From: an uncultured Pseudomonadota bacterium
Lineage (GTDB): Bacteria > Pseudomonadota > Gammaproteobacteria > Burkholderiales > Casimicrobiaceae
NCBI GenBank assembly: GCA_937958295.1
Contig: CALFEY010000353.1
Coordinates: 1-13,605 of the forward strand
DNA length: 13,605 nt
Direction of reading: 5' to 3'
Shown here: in pieces, positions 7,018 through 13,605 of the stretch
How the letters are laid out: each line of letters starts with the position of its first letter
Numbering within the stretch: position 1 is the first letter of the stretch
Notes under the pieces: model-generated
The model's database searches: none
What the model saw: the letters and a program-made list of their open reading frames with translations, nothing else
Told to the model about the DNA's origin: nothing
Position numbers and translations under genes: made by a program

Positions 7018-9294
7018 CTACTTCAGACGCGCCCGCAGCGCGCTCACGAGCGAGCCAGGCGCCATGCGATAGAGCATGCGGCCCGCGGGGGTGTTGCGAC
7101 GACGGGCCGCCGCGCGGGCGAGTCGCGCGAGCAGCGACAGGCGTTGCGCCGCCGGCAGGCGATCGGGGGCAGGCGGCGTCCAGGGCCGATAGTGGAGCGC
7201 GTGCCGCACCCGCGCGGTCTCGAGCGCCTTCACGGCCGGTGAAGGGCCGCGCCGTCCGCTCGCGATCGCACTATCGTAGCGCTCGAACGTGGTGGCCATC
7301 ATCTGCGCTCGCGTGGCGTGCCGCACTTCCAGCGCGCGCGCCGCGCCGCGCGCGACCGCATCCGGATCGGCAACGAGCGCCTCCAGCCGATCGAGCATCG
7401 CAACTTCGTCGCGCCACTCCTGCTCGGTCATGAGCCAGCCCGCGCCATTGGCGCCGACCCGCTCGCCGAGCGCGCCGATGGGCGGTACGAGCGCGGGCCG
7501 CCCGGCGCACCACGTCTCGGTGAGCGTGTAGCTGAACGTCTCCGGTCCCGCGGATGGATAAAGGACGAGACAGACGCGATACTGCGCGAACAGATCCGGT
7601 AAGTCCTGCACGTCGTAGTGGCCGTGGACGGTGAGCACAGCGTCGCTCGACTGCCAGGGCCCATGCTGGAAATCCATGTAGCCGATCAGCACGAAGCGCA
7701 GCCGCGATCCCCGCGCGCGCGCGCGCTCGGTAAGACGCTCGATGCGCCGGGCGCCCTTGTCCGGGCCGATGGCGCCGAGGATCGCAACGGTGGGCACGCC
7801 GTCATCGGGCAGCATCACCGCCATGCGCGCGCCCCGACCTTTGGGCGGAAAGAGCTCCGGCGCGCCGTGCGGGATCACGCTGGCCGTGCAGTCGGGGAAG
7901 TAGCGGACCAGCGTGTCGGCCGTCCACTGCGACGGCGCGATGCGGTGCGCCGCGGCTTGCAGGAGCGCATGGTGTTGCTCGCGCCAGGAGGCGATGTCCA
8001 CCCGGTCGAAGGCAGGCTGCGCGGTAAGACAGCGCGTGCACACGGCTGGATCGACCTCCGCCCCGCAATACAGACCGTCGGACCCTTGGAAGGTGATCGT
8101 CGGACAGGCGATGAAGAGGTCGTGGACCGTGTAGATGAATGGCACCGGGAAGTCGGTGAGCGCGGTGGTGATGCCCGCCCGGCACGCCGATACCTGATGC
8201 AGGTGGACAAGCCCGATGTCGAAGGTGGCGCACATGCCCCCGAGGAACTCGCGCCAGGGCTCGTGCGGTCCGCGCTCGAAATCGTAGACGACCGTGTCGC
8301 CATCGCCGCGCTCCTCCTCGATGCGCCAGCGATCCTCCGCGGGCGTGGCGACGAAGTGTCGCCATCCGGGCGGTGAGTGCGCGATTAGGGTGCGCATGTA
8401 CGCCTCGGTGCCACCGCCGTGCGCATGGGTGATGTGCAGCACGCCGCGACCTGGCGCACGCAGCGCCGCCAGCTTCATCGCGGCCGCCCGGCGAAGCGCC
8501 CGCAGCGGATCGGCGCCGATGTAGTCGCGCACCATGTCGTTGTAGTGCGGATGCCGCTCGAGGAGGATGCCGAGGTTGCGCGCGCAAAGCGCTTCCTTCT
8601 CGCCGGAGAACGACTTCGCGCCCGTGTGCACCACGAAGGCATTGTCGGCGAGCACGTTGCGCCAGCCACGCCGCGCTGCCCGTACGCACAGGTCGTTCTC
8701 CTCGCCGTAGCCCTTGCCGAAAGCCATGTCGAAGATGCCCACGTCGTCGAGCAGCGCCCGGCGCACGAACATGCAAAAGCCCACCCCCGTGGGAATGTCG
8801 GGATAGCTCGGCACCGCCATCGCGCTCATGGCCTCGGCCACGGGCGCGGGATCCTGGCCGTCCGGCCACGGATTGTTCTCGCAGAACATCGGGAACGAGA
8901 GGATCTCCGCGTTGTTGGAGAAGGGCGTGATCGTGCCGATGCGCGGGTCCGTGGCCGCGCAATGCATGATCGCATCGAGCCACCCCGGCGCCACCATCGT
9001 ATCGGAGTTGAGCAGGATCACGTCCGCCCGCGACAGCTGCATGCCGCGATTGGCGGTGCCGGTGAAGCCGAGGTTCGTATCGTTGCGCAGCACGAGCATC
9101 TGCGGATGCGCCTGCGCGTCGTACGCGGCGAACAACGAGCGGATCGCGGGGTCGGGCGACGCGTCGTCGATGAGCACCAGGCGCACGTCGGGGCGCAGCG
9201 TCGCGAGCACGCTCGCGATGCAGGCGCGGACATCGTCGGGCGCGTTGTACACCGGCACCACGACGTCGATCACGAAGCGCGAGGGATCGCTCAC
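7018..9294 (-). CDS. Bifunctional GT2-GT4 glycosyltransferase
   Basis: The 758-residue product has a GT-A (GT2) domain at about 8-240 and a GT-B (GT4) domain at about 280-660. The GT2 part shows VVVPVYN near the start, DDAS at 43-46, NSDT at 96-99 as the metal/nucleotide site, and GYGEEND at 195-201 as the acidic catalytic region. The GT4 part shows HGGGTEAYMR near 288, IGPDKGARR near 508 and an EX7E motif in PETFSYTLTE near 580-590. Cys410, Cys419 and Cys422 (Cx8CxxC) may bind metal. It likely adds two successive sugars to a lipid-linked or protein-linked glycan at the inner membrane's cytoplasmic face. I chose GTG at 9294: it overlaps the upstream stop as GTGA and has GGAAGA 7 nt upstream. 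The longer reading to 9351 adds 19 non-family residues without a ribosome site. The C-terminus is basic (LVSALRARLK). Confidence 0.9.
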   Translation of the reverse strand: MSDPSRFVIDVVVPVYNAPDDVRACIASVLATLRPDVRLVLIDDASPDPAIRSLFAAYDAQAHPQMLVLRNDTNLGFTGTANRGMQLSRADVILLNSDTMVAPGWLDAIMHCAATDPRIGTITPFSNNAEILSFPMFCENNPWPDGQDPAPVAEAMSAMAVPSYPDIPTGVGFCMFVRRALLDDVGIFDMAFGKGYGEENDLCVRAARRGWRNVLADNAFVVHTGAKSFSGEKEALCARNLGILLERHPHYNDMVRDYIGADPLRALRRAAAMKLAALRAPGRGVLHITHAHGGGTEAYMRTLIAHSPPGWRHFVATPAEDRWRIEEERGDGDTVVYDFERGPHEPWREFLGGMCATFDIGLVHLHQVSACRAGITTALTDFPVPFIYTVHDLFIACPTITFQGSDGLYCGAEVDPAVCTRCLTAQPAFDRVDIASWREQHHALLQAAAHRIAPSQWTADTLVRYFPDCTASVIPHGAPELFPPKGRGARMAVMLPDDGVPTVAILGAIGPDKGARRIERLTERARARGSRLRFVLIGYMDFQHGPWQSSDAVLTVHGHYDVQDLPDLFAQYRVCLVLYPSAGPETFSYTLTETWCAGRPALVPPIGALGERVGANGAGWLMTEQEWRDEVAMLDRLEALVADPDAVARGAARALEVRHATRAQMMATTFERYDSAIASGRRGPSPAVKALETARVRHALHYRPWTPPAPDRLPAAQRLSLLARLARAAARRRNTPAGRMLYRMAPGSLVSALRARLK

Positions 9295-10478
9295 GTGCCC
9301 GTCTTCCGTCGAAGGAGCATGCGCAGGCGCAGCCAGGGCAGGCTCGCCCACCAGCGCGCGCTTTGCCGGTACGCGATGATGCGCTCCTGCGCCGCCAGCG
9401 CGCCCTCGAGCCGCTGCTGCTCGCCCGCCAGCGCCACGAGCGCCTCGGCCTGGGAGGCGGCCTCGCTGCGCGCGGCGTCGAGGTCGTTGCAGGTGCGCTG
9501 GTACTGCGCGCGCAACTGCGCCGCTTCGTCCTGCGCGCGCGCATGATTGTCGGCAAGCGCCTGCTGGATCTCGCGCAGCTGCGCGTCGCGCGCCTCCACG
9601 AGGCGCTCGCGTACCGCCACGAGCTCCTCGAGATGGCGGACGTGCTGCGTGGCGCGATCCATCGACTCGTCGCGCGACTTGAGGAGGGCATCGAGGCGGA
9701 GGACTTCGGCCGCGCGCGCATCGATACGGGCGAGCTCGATTTCCTCCCGATCGGCGAGCAGCGACAGCGCGGGGGCCGGCGGACGCAGCGCATCGGGACG
9801 TCGGCCGGCCACGACGACGAAGTACATGGCCGCGGGCGGCGGCGCTGGCGCGAGCCTCGACTCATCGGCGGCCCAGGCCTCGAAGCCTGCGCCCGCGCCC
9901 GCCTCGTTCCAGATGGCCGATCCGAAGTACCGCCGCTGCGCGAACCACTGCTGCACTGGGAAGTGCCAAGCCAGCAGCTCGCGCAACTCGTCGCGCGGCG
10001 GCTCGTGCGAGTGGAAGGGATTTCGGTAGTGGCGAGCCTGCGAGTACTCCACAGGATTGGGGGCGGAGATCACGAGGATCCCGTCGGGCGCGAGCACCCG
10101 CGCGATCTCCGCCACCATGCGGGGCTGGTCCTCGCGGGCGAGGTGCTCGATCGTCTCGAACGAGACCACCGCCTCCACGCTCGCGTCGGCGAGCGGCAGC
10201 GCCGCCGCCGAGCCCGCTTCGTAGCGCAGGTTCGTCATTGCGGCGTAGGTGGCGCGGGCGTGTGCGACCGCCTCCTCGGCGATGTCGACGCCCACCACCT
10301 CCGCGGCCCCGGCCGCGAGGAGCGCACTGCCATAGCCTTCGCCGCAGGCGACGTCGAGCACGCGCCGTCCCGCCACGAAGCGGCGCGCGAAGGCGTAGCG
10401 ATGCCAATGCTCGTGCGCGATCTCGCCGGGGATGCCGGGCACGAAGCGCTCGCCGGTGAAATCGAGTTGGGAGGTCAT
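9291..10478 (-). CDS. SAM-dependent methyltransferase with C-terminal coiled coil
   Basis: The 395-residue product opens with FTGERFVPG, a typical first segment of class I methyltransferases found in glycan clusters. It then shows the SAM-binding motif VLDVACGEGYGS at 40-51, VVGVDIAEEAV, an SFETIEHL segment and APDGILVISAPNP, giving a methyltransferase domain of about 25-190. From about 240 to 375 the sequence is rich in Glu, Arg, Gln and Ala with leucines at heptad-like spacing, predicting a long coiled coil. The last about 23 residues are Trp- and Arg-rich (RWWASLPWLRLR, then RRK), which could touch membrane. Likely role: methylating a sugar on the glycan built by the neighbours. The ATG at 10478 fits the conserved N-terminus; an upstream in-frame extension to 10622 runs into the preceding gene and has no family similarity. 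Its ribosome site is weak. It follows the preceding gene after 55 nt and overlaps the next by 4 nt. Confidence 0.87.
   Translation of the reverse strand: MTSQLDFTGERFVPGIPGEIAHEHWHRYAFARRFVAGRRVLDVACGEGYGSALLAAGAAEVVGVDIAEEAVAHARATYAAMTNLRYEAGSAAALPLADASVEAVVSFETIEHLAREDQPRMVAEIARVLAPDGILVISAPNPVEYSQARHYRNPFHSHEPPRDELRELLAWHFPVQQWFAQRRYFGSAIWNEAGAGAGFEAWAADESRLAPAPPPAAMYFVVVAGRRPDALRPPAPALSLLADREEIELARIDARAAEVLRLDALLKSRDESMDRATQHVRHLEELVAVRERLVEARDAQLREIQQALADNHARAQDEAAQLRAQYQRTCNDLDAARSEAASQAEALVALAGEQQRLEGALAAQERIIAYRQSARWWASLPWLRLRMLLRRKTGT
9302..9307 (-). promoter_or_regulatory. Ribosome binding site deciding a GTG start
   Basis: The minus strand reads GGAAGA followed by a 7-nt spacer and then GTG at 9292-9294. 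It lies inside the end of the upstream methyltransferase gene and supports the GTGA-overlap start over the longer GTG start at 9351. Confidence 0.65.
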
Positions 10479-10533
10479 GGGATCGTCGCGCGGCAGTCCG
10501 GGGGCGCAAGGAGCCGCCTGCGAACCGTCGATT
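10479..10533 (-). other. 55-nt gap between the two methyltransferase genes
   Basis: This is the only untranslated gap in the leftward run. The minus strand has TAGAAT spanning the upstream stop codon and the gap (10531-10536), identical to the -10 of the rRNA promoter, but no credible -35 lies 16-18 nt upstream. No terminator hairpin with a U-tract is visible. Read-through from the upstream gene is the simplest expectation. Confidence 0.4.
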
Positions 10534-11673
10534 CTAGTCGATCGGTCCGGCGCCCTGACCTGCCACCGCGGGCCCCAGCACGAAGACCTCGGCGTGGCCC
10601 ACGGTGAAGTATTCCCCCGCACGTGCGGCGGGCGAGAACACGAGTCGGGAGAACGACGCGGCCTCGCGCAGCAGGAGCGGGAGCTGGTGGCGCGTGACGA
10701 GATTCATGCATGCGCGCGACTTCAGGGTCTCGTCGAAGTGCCACTGGTCCTCCCGGCGCACATCGTCGAGCACGAGCCACTTCTGGTTATGCTCGTTGAA
10801 CGACGACAGATTCGCGCCCCGCACGTTGAGGCAGGCGAAGTCGGCTGCCGCCACCGGCGCCGGCAGCGCGTAGGCCACCATCGGACGCACGGCGTCGGAA
10901 CGGTACAAGGCGATGCCGTCGCCCATCTCCTCCACCTTGGTCGCGTTCACCACGGCCACGGGGTCCACGCATACGCGCACGACATCGCGCACCTTGCGCA
11001 GGTCGCTGGCAAACGACAGCGAGTCGTGCTCGTCGCGCAGGTTGATACCGGTGAAGGCCGGCTCCGCGGAGTGCGCGCAGGTCGTGGGCTGGGCCGCAAA
11101 GCCGGCCATCGACGCGAGCGCGGCGAGGCTCTCCTCGCTGTGCAACCACCGGTGGCCCGAGAAGCGCATGCCCATGTTGACGGCGTCCGCGCCGGTGGCC
11201 GCGCCGAACATCGCATGCATCACGTCGTCGTGCGTGGGCCGGAACGTGTCGCCGTAGGCCGCGAGCCGCGGATAACTCGGCATCAGCATGCGGGCGATGC
11301 CGCCGGCCTGGAGCATGCGGTTCACATTGCAGAGGATGTAGGCCTGCTCGCCGTGGAAGAAATGCTCGAGCGTGTCCTCGGAAAACACGCCCTGCGCGCG
11401 TCCCACCCAGGCTTCGGGCCAGACATCGAGCAGGTTGAAGGCGTGCACGCGCGCATCGTGCGGAATGAAGTCGAGGTTCACGAAGCCATCGAGCACGTTC
11501 TCGCCGCACCCTAAGTGCAGGAAGAGCGGCGATGGCGTGACCGGTGCGGCGTTCGTCCCCCACAGGAACTGCGCTGCGAGACCCGGATTGCCCTGCGCGA
11601 CCGCGCGCAGCGAGAACGCGGATAGCGCAGCGGCGACGGCCGGCGGCGGGCGGTCACGCCGGAGCCAGCTCAC
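10534..11673 (-). CDS. SAM-dependent methyltransferase with C-terminal accessory domain
   Basis: With the start chosen here the product is 379 residues. LFLHLGCGENVLDGFVNLDF at about 50-69 is the SAM-binding start of the COG4627-type predicted methyltransferases. It is followed by the matching DTLEHFFHGEQA and NRMLQAGGIARMLMPSY segments, where family members have LEHF...RVLKPGG. The methyltransferase part ends near residue 200. The remaining about 180 residues look beta-rich and are not recognised; they may bind substrate. GTG at 11673 is chosen because it overlaps the upstream TGA as GTGA and has GAGGGA 7 nt upstream. The open frame continues to 12102, but that part is Arg-rich shadow of the neighbouring gene. 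The likely role is methylation of a sugar, with the exact substrate unknown. Confidence 0.87.
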   Translation of the reverse strand: MSWLRRDRPPPAVAAALSAFSLRAVAQGNPGLAAQFLWGTNAAPVTPSPLFLHLGCGENVLDGFVNLDFIPHDARVHAFNLLDVWPEAWVGRAQGVFSEDTLEHFFHGEQAYILCNVNRMLQAGGIARMLMPSYPRLAAYGDTFRPTHDDVMHAMFGAATGADAVNMGMRFSGHRWLHSEESLAALASMAGFAAQPTTCAHSAEPAFTGINLRDEHDSLSFASDLRKVRDVVRVCVDPVAVVNATKVEEMGDGIALYRSDAVRPMVAYALPAPVAAADFACLNVRGANLSSFNEHNQKWLVLDDVRREDQWHFDETLKSRACMNLVTRHQLPLLLREAASFSRLVFSPAARAGEYFTVGHAEVFVLGPAVAGQGAGPID

Positions 11674-13605
11674 GAACTGGTCCCTCGGAAACGACGCAGC
11701 CACTGCACGAAGGGATGGGCCGCCCTCTGCGAAGCAGGCGTTGCCGTTTTCGCGCACGCGCCCGCCGCGGGCAGGGCCACGACGGCAGAAGCGAAGCACG
11801 CGGCCGCGTAGATCGCATGGTGCGGGTAAGGAGGTCGCGCTGCCGCGGACCGGACCGCCAGCTCGTCGTAGAGCGCAATCACGGGATCGTCGGTGGCCGC
11901 TGCCGCGGCCGCCGCGGCGCGCGCGCGTGCGGAGCGGGCGGTGAGCTCGTCGGACTGCGGATCGGACGTGACGGCCATCGCGAGGTCGAGCCATGCATCG
12001 ATCCCGGCATCGGGATCGAGCGCCCAGCCGGCGCCGGTCTCCTCCACGCGCTCGCCGGGGGCGCCGCGCGCCGGGACGAGCGCCGGACGGCCGGCAGCCC
12101 ACGCTTCGCCCAGCGTGTAGCTGAACGTCTCCGGCCAGATGGTGGGAAACGCCACGACGGCGATGCGGTAGTGATCGAGAAGGCGCGCGAGGTCGCGCCG
12201 TTCATAGGGGCCGTGCACCACCAGCACGTCGTCCGTCGCGCGATAGCGCACTTCGCGATCCATGAAGCCCACCACCACGAGGCGCAGCGGCAAGCCGCGC
12301 TCGCGGATGCGTGCCGCCATCGCCTCGATGCGCCGCGCGCCCTTCTCCGGACCGATCGCGCCGAGGAATCCGATGGAGCGGGACGAGTCCGCCGGGAGCT
12401 CGAACGCCTGCAGCGCGTCGTCGGTGGGCGCGGGAACCGGTGGCTCGGCGTGCGGCATCGCGACCACCGTCGCCTCGGGGTAATACGCCGAAACGGTCTG
12501 CGCGGCCCAGCGCGACGGCGCGATCACGCGACGCGCGCCCGCCATGAAGGGCGCGTGCCGCTCGCGCCACGCCGCGATGTCCACGTCCGTGAGACCGGGC
12601 ATGGCCGCAAGGCAAGCCCGGCAGGTCGCGAGGTCGGTGGTGGCGTTGCAGTACACCCCGGCGCTGCCGATGAGATACACGCTCGGGCACGGCACGTACA
12701 TGTCGTGCGCGGTGTACACGTACGCAACGTTGGCCTCGCGCAGCGCGCGCAGGAGGTCGTCGCCGCCGCCGACCAGGCTATGCACATGGAGGAGGTCGAT
12801 GCGCAGCCATGTACAGGCATCGTGCAGGAAGGCGTCCGGCGCGGCATGCTCTCCCCGCGGCCAGGCGTATTGCGCAAAGCCGTCGTCGCGTCCGTCCTCG
12901 AGCGTGAAGCGGTCATGGTGGATGCGCAGCACGTAGTGGCGATGCGAGTGGGCAGTGGCGGCGATCGCCGCGCGCAGGTACCGCTCGGTGCCGCCGCCCC
13001 GAGGATGCGCGACGTGCAGGATGCCGGGCTGCTCGCCACGCTCCAGCATCGCGAGCGTGGTCTGCAGGACGTCGCGCAGCGGTGCGAGCGCGTCGTACGC
13101 GCCGGCTGACACGAGGGCGGCGCCCACCGCGCGATCGTCCGGCGCCGTCTCGCCCACGTCGAAGCCATAGGGGACGCGCTGCGCGACGATGTCGTCGCAC
13201 GACACGACCCGATAGCCGGCTGCATGCGCGCTCGCCGAGAGCGCGGGCAGCGACGCAGGCTTGGCCGCGCCGCCCAGCACCGCGCGACGCAGGTACATGC
13301 AGGGCCCCACGGCGATGCCCACGTCCGGGTACACCGGCACCGCCGTGAGCGCGAGCGCCGTATCGACCACATCCGGCGCATGCCACATGCCCCCTATCGC
13401 GAGGCGCTGCAGGAGGCCCGGGGCGTCGCGGTCCGCGGTACTCCATGTCGCCACCACGCCGATGCGGGCGTCACTCTGCGCGCAACGACAGAGGCGATCG
13501 AACCAACCTTCGGACAAACGCACCCGCGGATCGACCAGGACCACGTCTGCGCGGCCGGCATCGCGCGCGGCCGCGAGCGCGGCCACGATGCCGCGGCCGT
13601 TCGCG
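11670..13605 (-). CDS. GT2-like/GT4 two-domain glycosyltransferase, 5' end outside the window
   Basis: The frame stays open through the right edge; the codons before the GTG at 13586 read ANGRGI, matching the N-G-x-x-x-A segment inside GT2 domains, so the true start is beyond the window. The visible 644 residues end a GT2-like domain and then form a full GT4 domain, with HPRGGGTERYLR, IGPEKGARR and an EX7E motif in PETFSYTLGE. A Cys set (YCN...TCRACL, encoded around 12615-12655) matches that of the GT2-GT4 protein at 7018-9294. The two proteins align along nearly their whole visible length and look like tandem paralogues. The GT4 half should be active. The GT2 half reads VDPRVRLSEGWF where the paralogue has NSDT, and lacks the GEEND block, so it is probably inactive. 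The basic C-terminus (FVQWLRRFRG) overlaps the next gene by 4 nt. Confidence 0.88.
   Translation of the reverse strand, partial: ANGRGIVAALAAARDAGRADVVLVDPRVRLSEGWFDRLCRCAQSDARIGVVATWSTADRDAPGLLQRLAIGGMWHAPDVVDTALALTAVPVYPDVGIAVGPCMYLRRAVLGGAAKPASLPALSASAHAAGYRVVSCDDIVAQRVPYGFDVGETAPDDRAVGAALVSAGAYDALAPLRDVLQTTLAMLERGEQPGILHVAHPRGGGTERYLRAAIAATAHSHRHYVLRIHHDRFTLEDGRDDGFAQYAWPRGEHAAPDAFLHDACTWLRIDLLHVHSLVGGGDDLLRALREANVAYVYTAHDMYVPCPSVYLIGSAGVYCNATTDLATCRACLAAMPGLTDVDIAAWRERHAPFMAGARRVIAPSRWAAQTVSAYYPEATVVAMPHAEPPVPAPTDDALQAFELPADSSRSIGFLGAIGPEKGARRIEAMAARIRERGLPLRLVVVGFMDREVRYRATDDVLVVHGPYERRDLARLLDHYRIAVVAFPTIWPETFSYTLGEAWAAGRPALVPARGAPGERVEETGAGWALDPDAGIDAWLDLAMAVTSDPQSDELTARSARARAAAAAAAATDDPVIALYDELAVRSAAARPPYPHHAIYAAACFASAVVALPAAGACAKTATPASQRAAHPFVQWLRRFRGTSS
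11681..11686 (-). promoter_or_regulatory. Ribosome binding site deciding a GTG start
   Basis: The minus strand reads GAGGGA, then a 7-nt spacer, then GTG at 11671-11673. It lies within the last codons of the upstream glycosyltransferase gene and fixes the methyltransferase start at the GTGA overlap. Confidence 0.7.

Noticed and set aside
8419..10607. Plus-strand frames of 375 and 414 residues
   Set aside because: Antisense to the GT2-GT4 and coiled-coil methyltransferase genes; His/Arg/Glu-rich shadow composition.
10479..10622. 48-residue N-terminal extension of the coiled-coil methyltransferase
   Set aside because: No family similarity and overlap with the upstream gene; the conserved FTGERFVPG segment begins just after ATG 10478.
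11674..12102. 143-residue N-terminal extension of the 10534-11673 methyltransferase
   Set aside because: Arg-rich, overlaps the upstream gene in another frame, and the GTGA overlap with GAGGGA gives a better start.
11544..13109. 521-residue plus-strand frame
   Set aside because: Antisense to the right-edge glycosyltransferase, whose GT4 motifs establish the minus strand as coding.
1..13605. CRISPR arrays, tRNA genes, insertion sequences, attachment sites
   Set aside because: No regularly spaced repeats, cloverleaf-like segments, transposase motifs or terminal inverted repeats were seen on either strand.

Overview
The window is very GC-rich (about 70% by eye), with dense coding and short or overlapping gene junctions. 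The left edge carries the start of a ribosomal RNA operon transcribed leftward off the window: a near-consensus sigma-70 promoter (116-144) followed by a leader with a boxA antitermination motif (47-55). The leader wording (boxA followed by a GATAGGTGTGGGTGCTT-type stretch) resembles rRNA leaders of Beta- and Gammaproteobacteria. Together with the GC content it suggests a high-GC betaproteobacterium or close relative; this placement is an inference, since the 16S gene itself lies outside the window.

The rest is a glycosylation or glycan-assembly locus. One rightward gene (221-1672) encodes a SEC-C zinc motif, TPR repeats and a GT9-like glycosyltransferase domain. It meets, tail to tail with a 57-nt overlap, a six-gene leftward run that enters from beyond the right edge. 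In transcription order this run is: a partial GT2-like/GT4 two-domain glycosyltransferase (11670-13605); a SAM-dependent methyltransferase with an extra C-terminal domain (10534-11673); a SAM-dependent methyltransferase with a long C-terminal coiled coil (9291-10478); a full GT2-GT4 two-domain glycosyltransferase (7018-9294); a 1099-residue TPR/SPINDLY-type (GT41, OGT-like) protein (3718-7017); and a second, 701-residue TPR/SPINDLY-type protein (1616-3721).

Four of the five junctions in this run are translationally tight: GTGA overlap, GTGA overlap, a directly abutting TAG-ATG, and ATGA overlap. Only the junction between the two methyltransferases has a gap (55 nt). This strongly suggests one co-transcribed unit whose products work together. 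GT41-like proteins in bacteria are linked to protein O-glycosylation, including flagellin and surface proteins. GT2-GT4 fusions and methyltransferases commonly build and cap glycans. No flagellin, adhesin, polymerase or flippase lies in the window, so the acceptor is unknown.

The points most worth attention are: a probable hidden, degenerate GT41 N-half inside the 1099-residue protein; a GT2 domain in the right-edge gene that has lost its DxD-type and catalytic acidic motifs while its paralogue at 7018-9294 keeps them; and the methyltransferase-coiled-coil protein, whose layout recalls chain-length-controlling methyltransferases. No CRISPR, tRNA, transposase or insertion sequence was seen, and no gene-free stretch exceeds about 220 bases.
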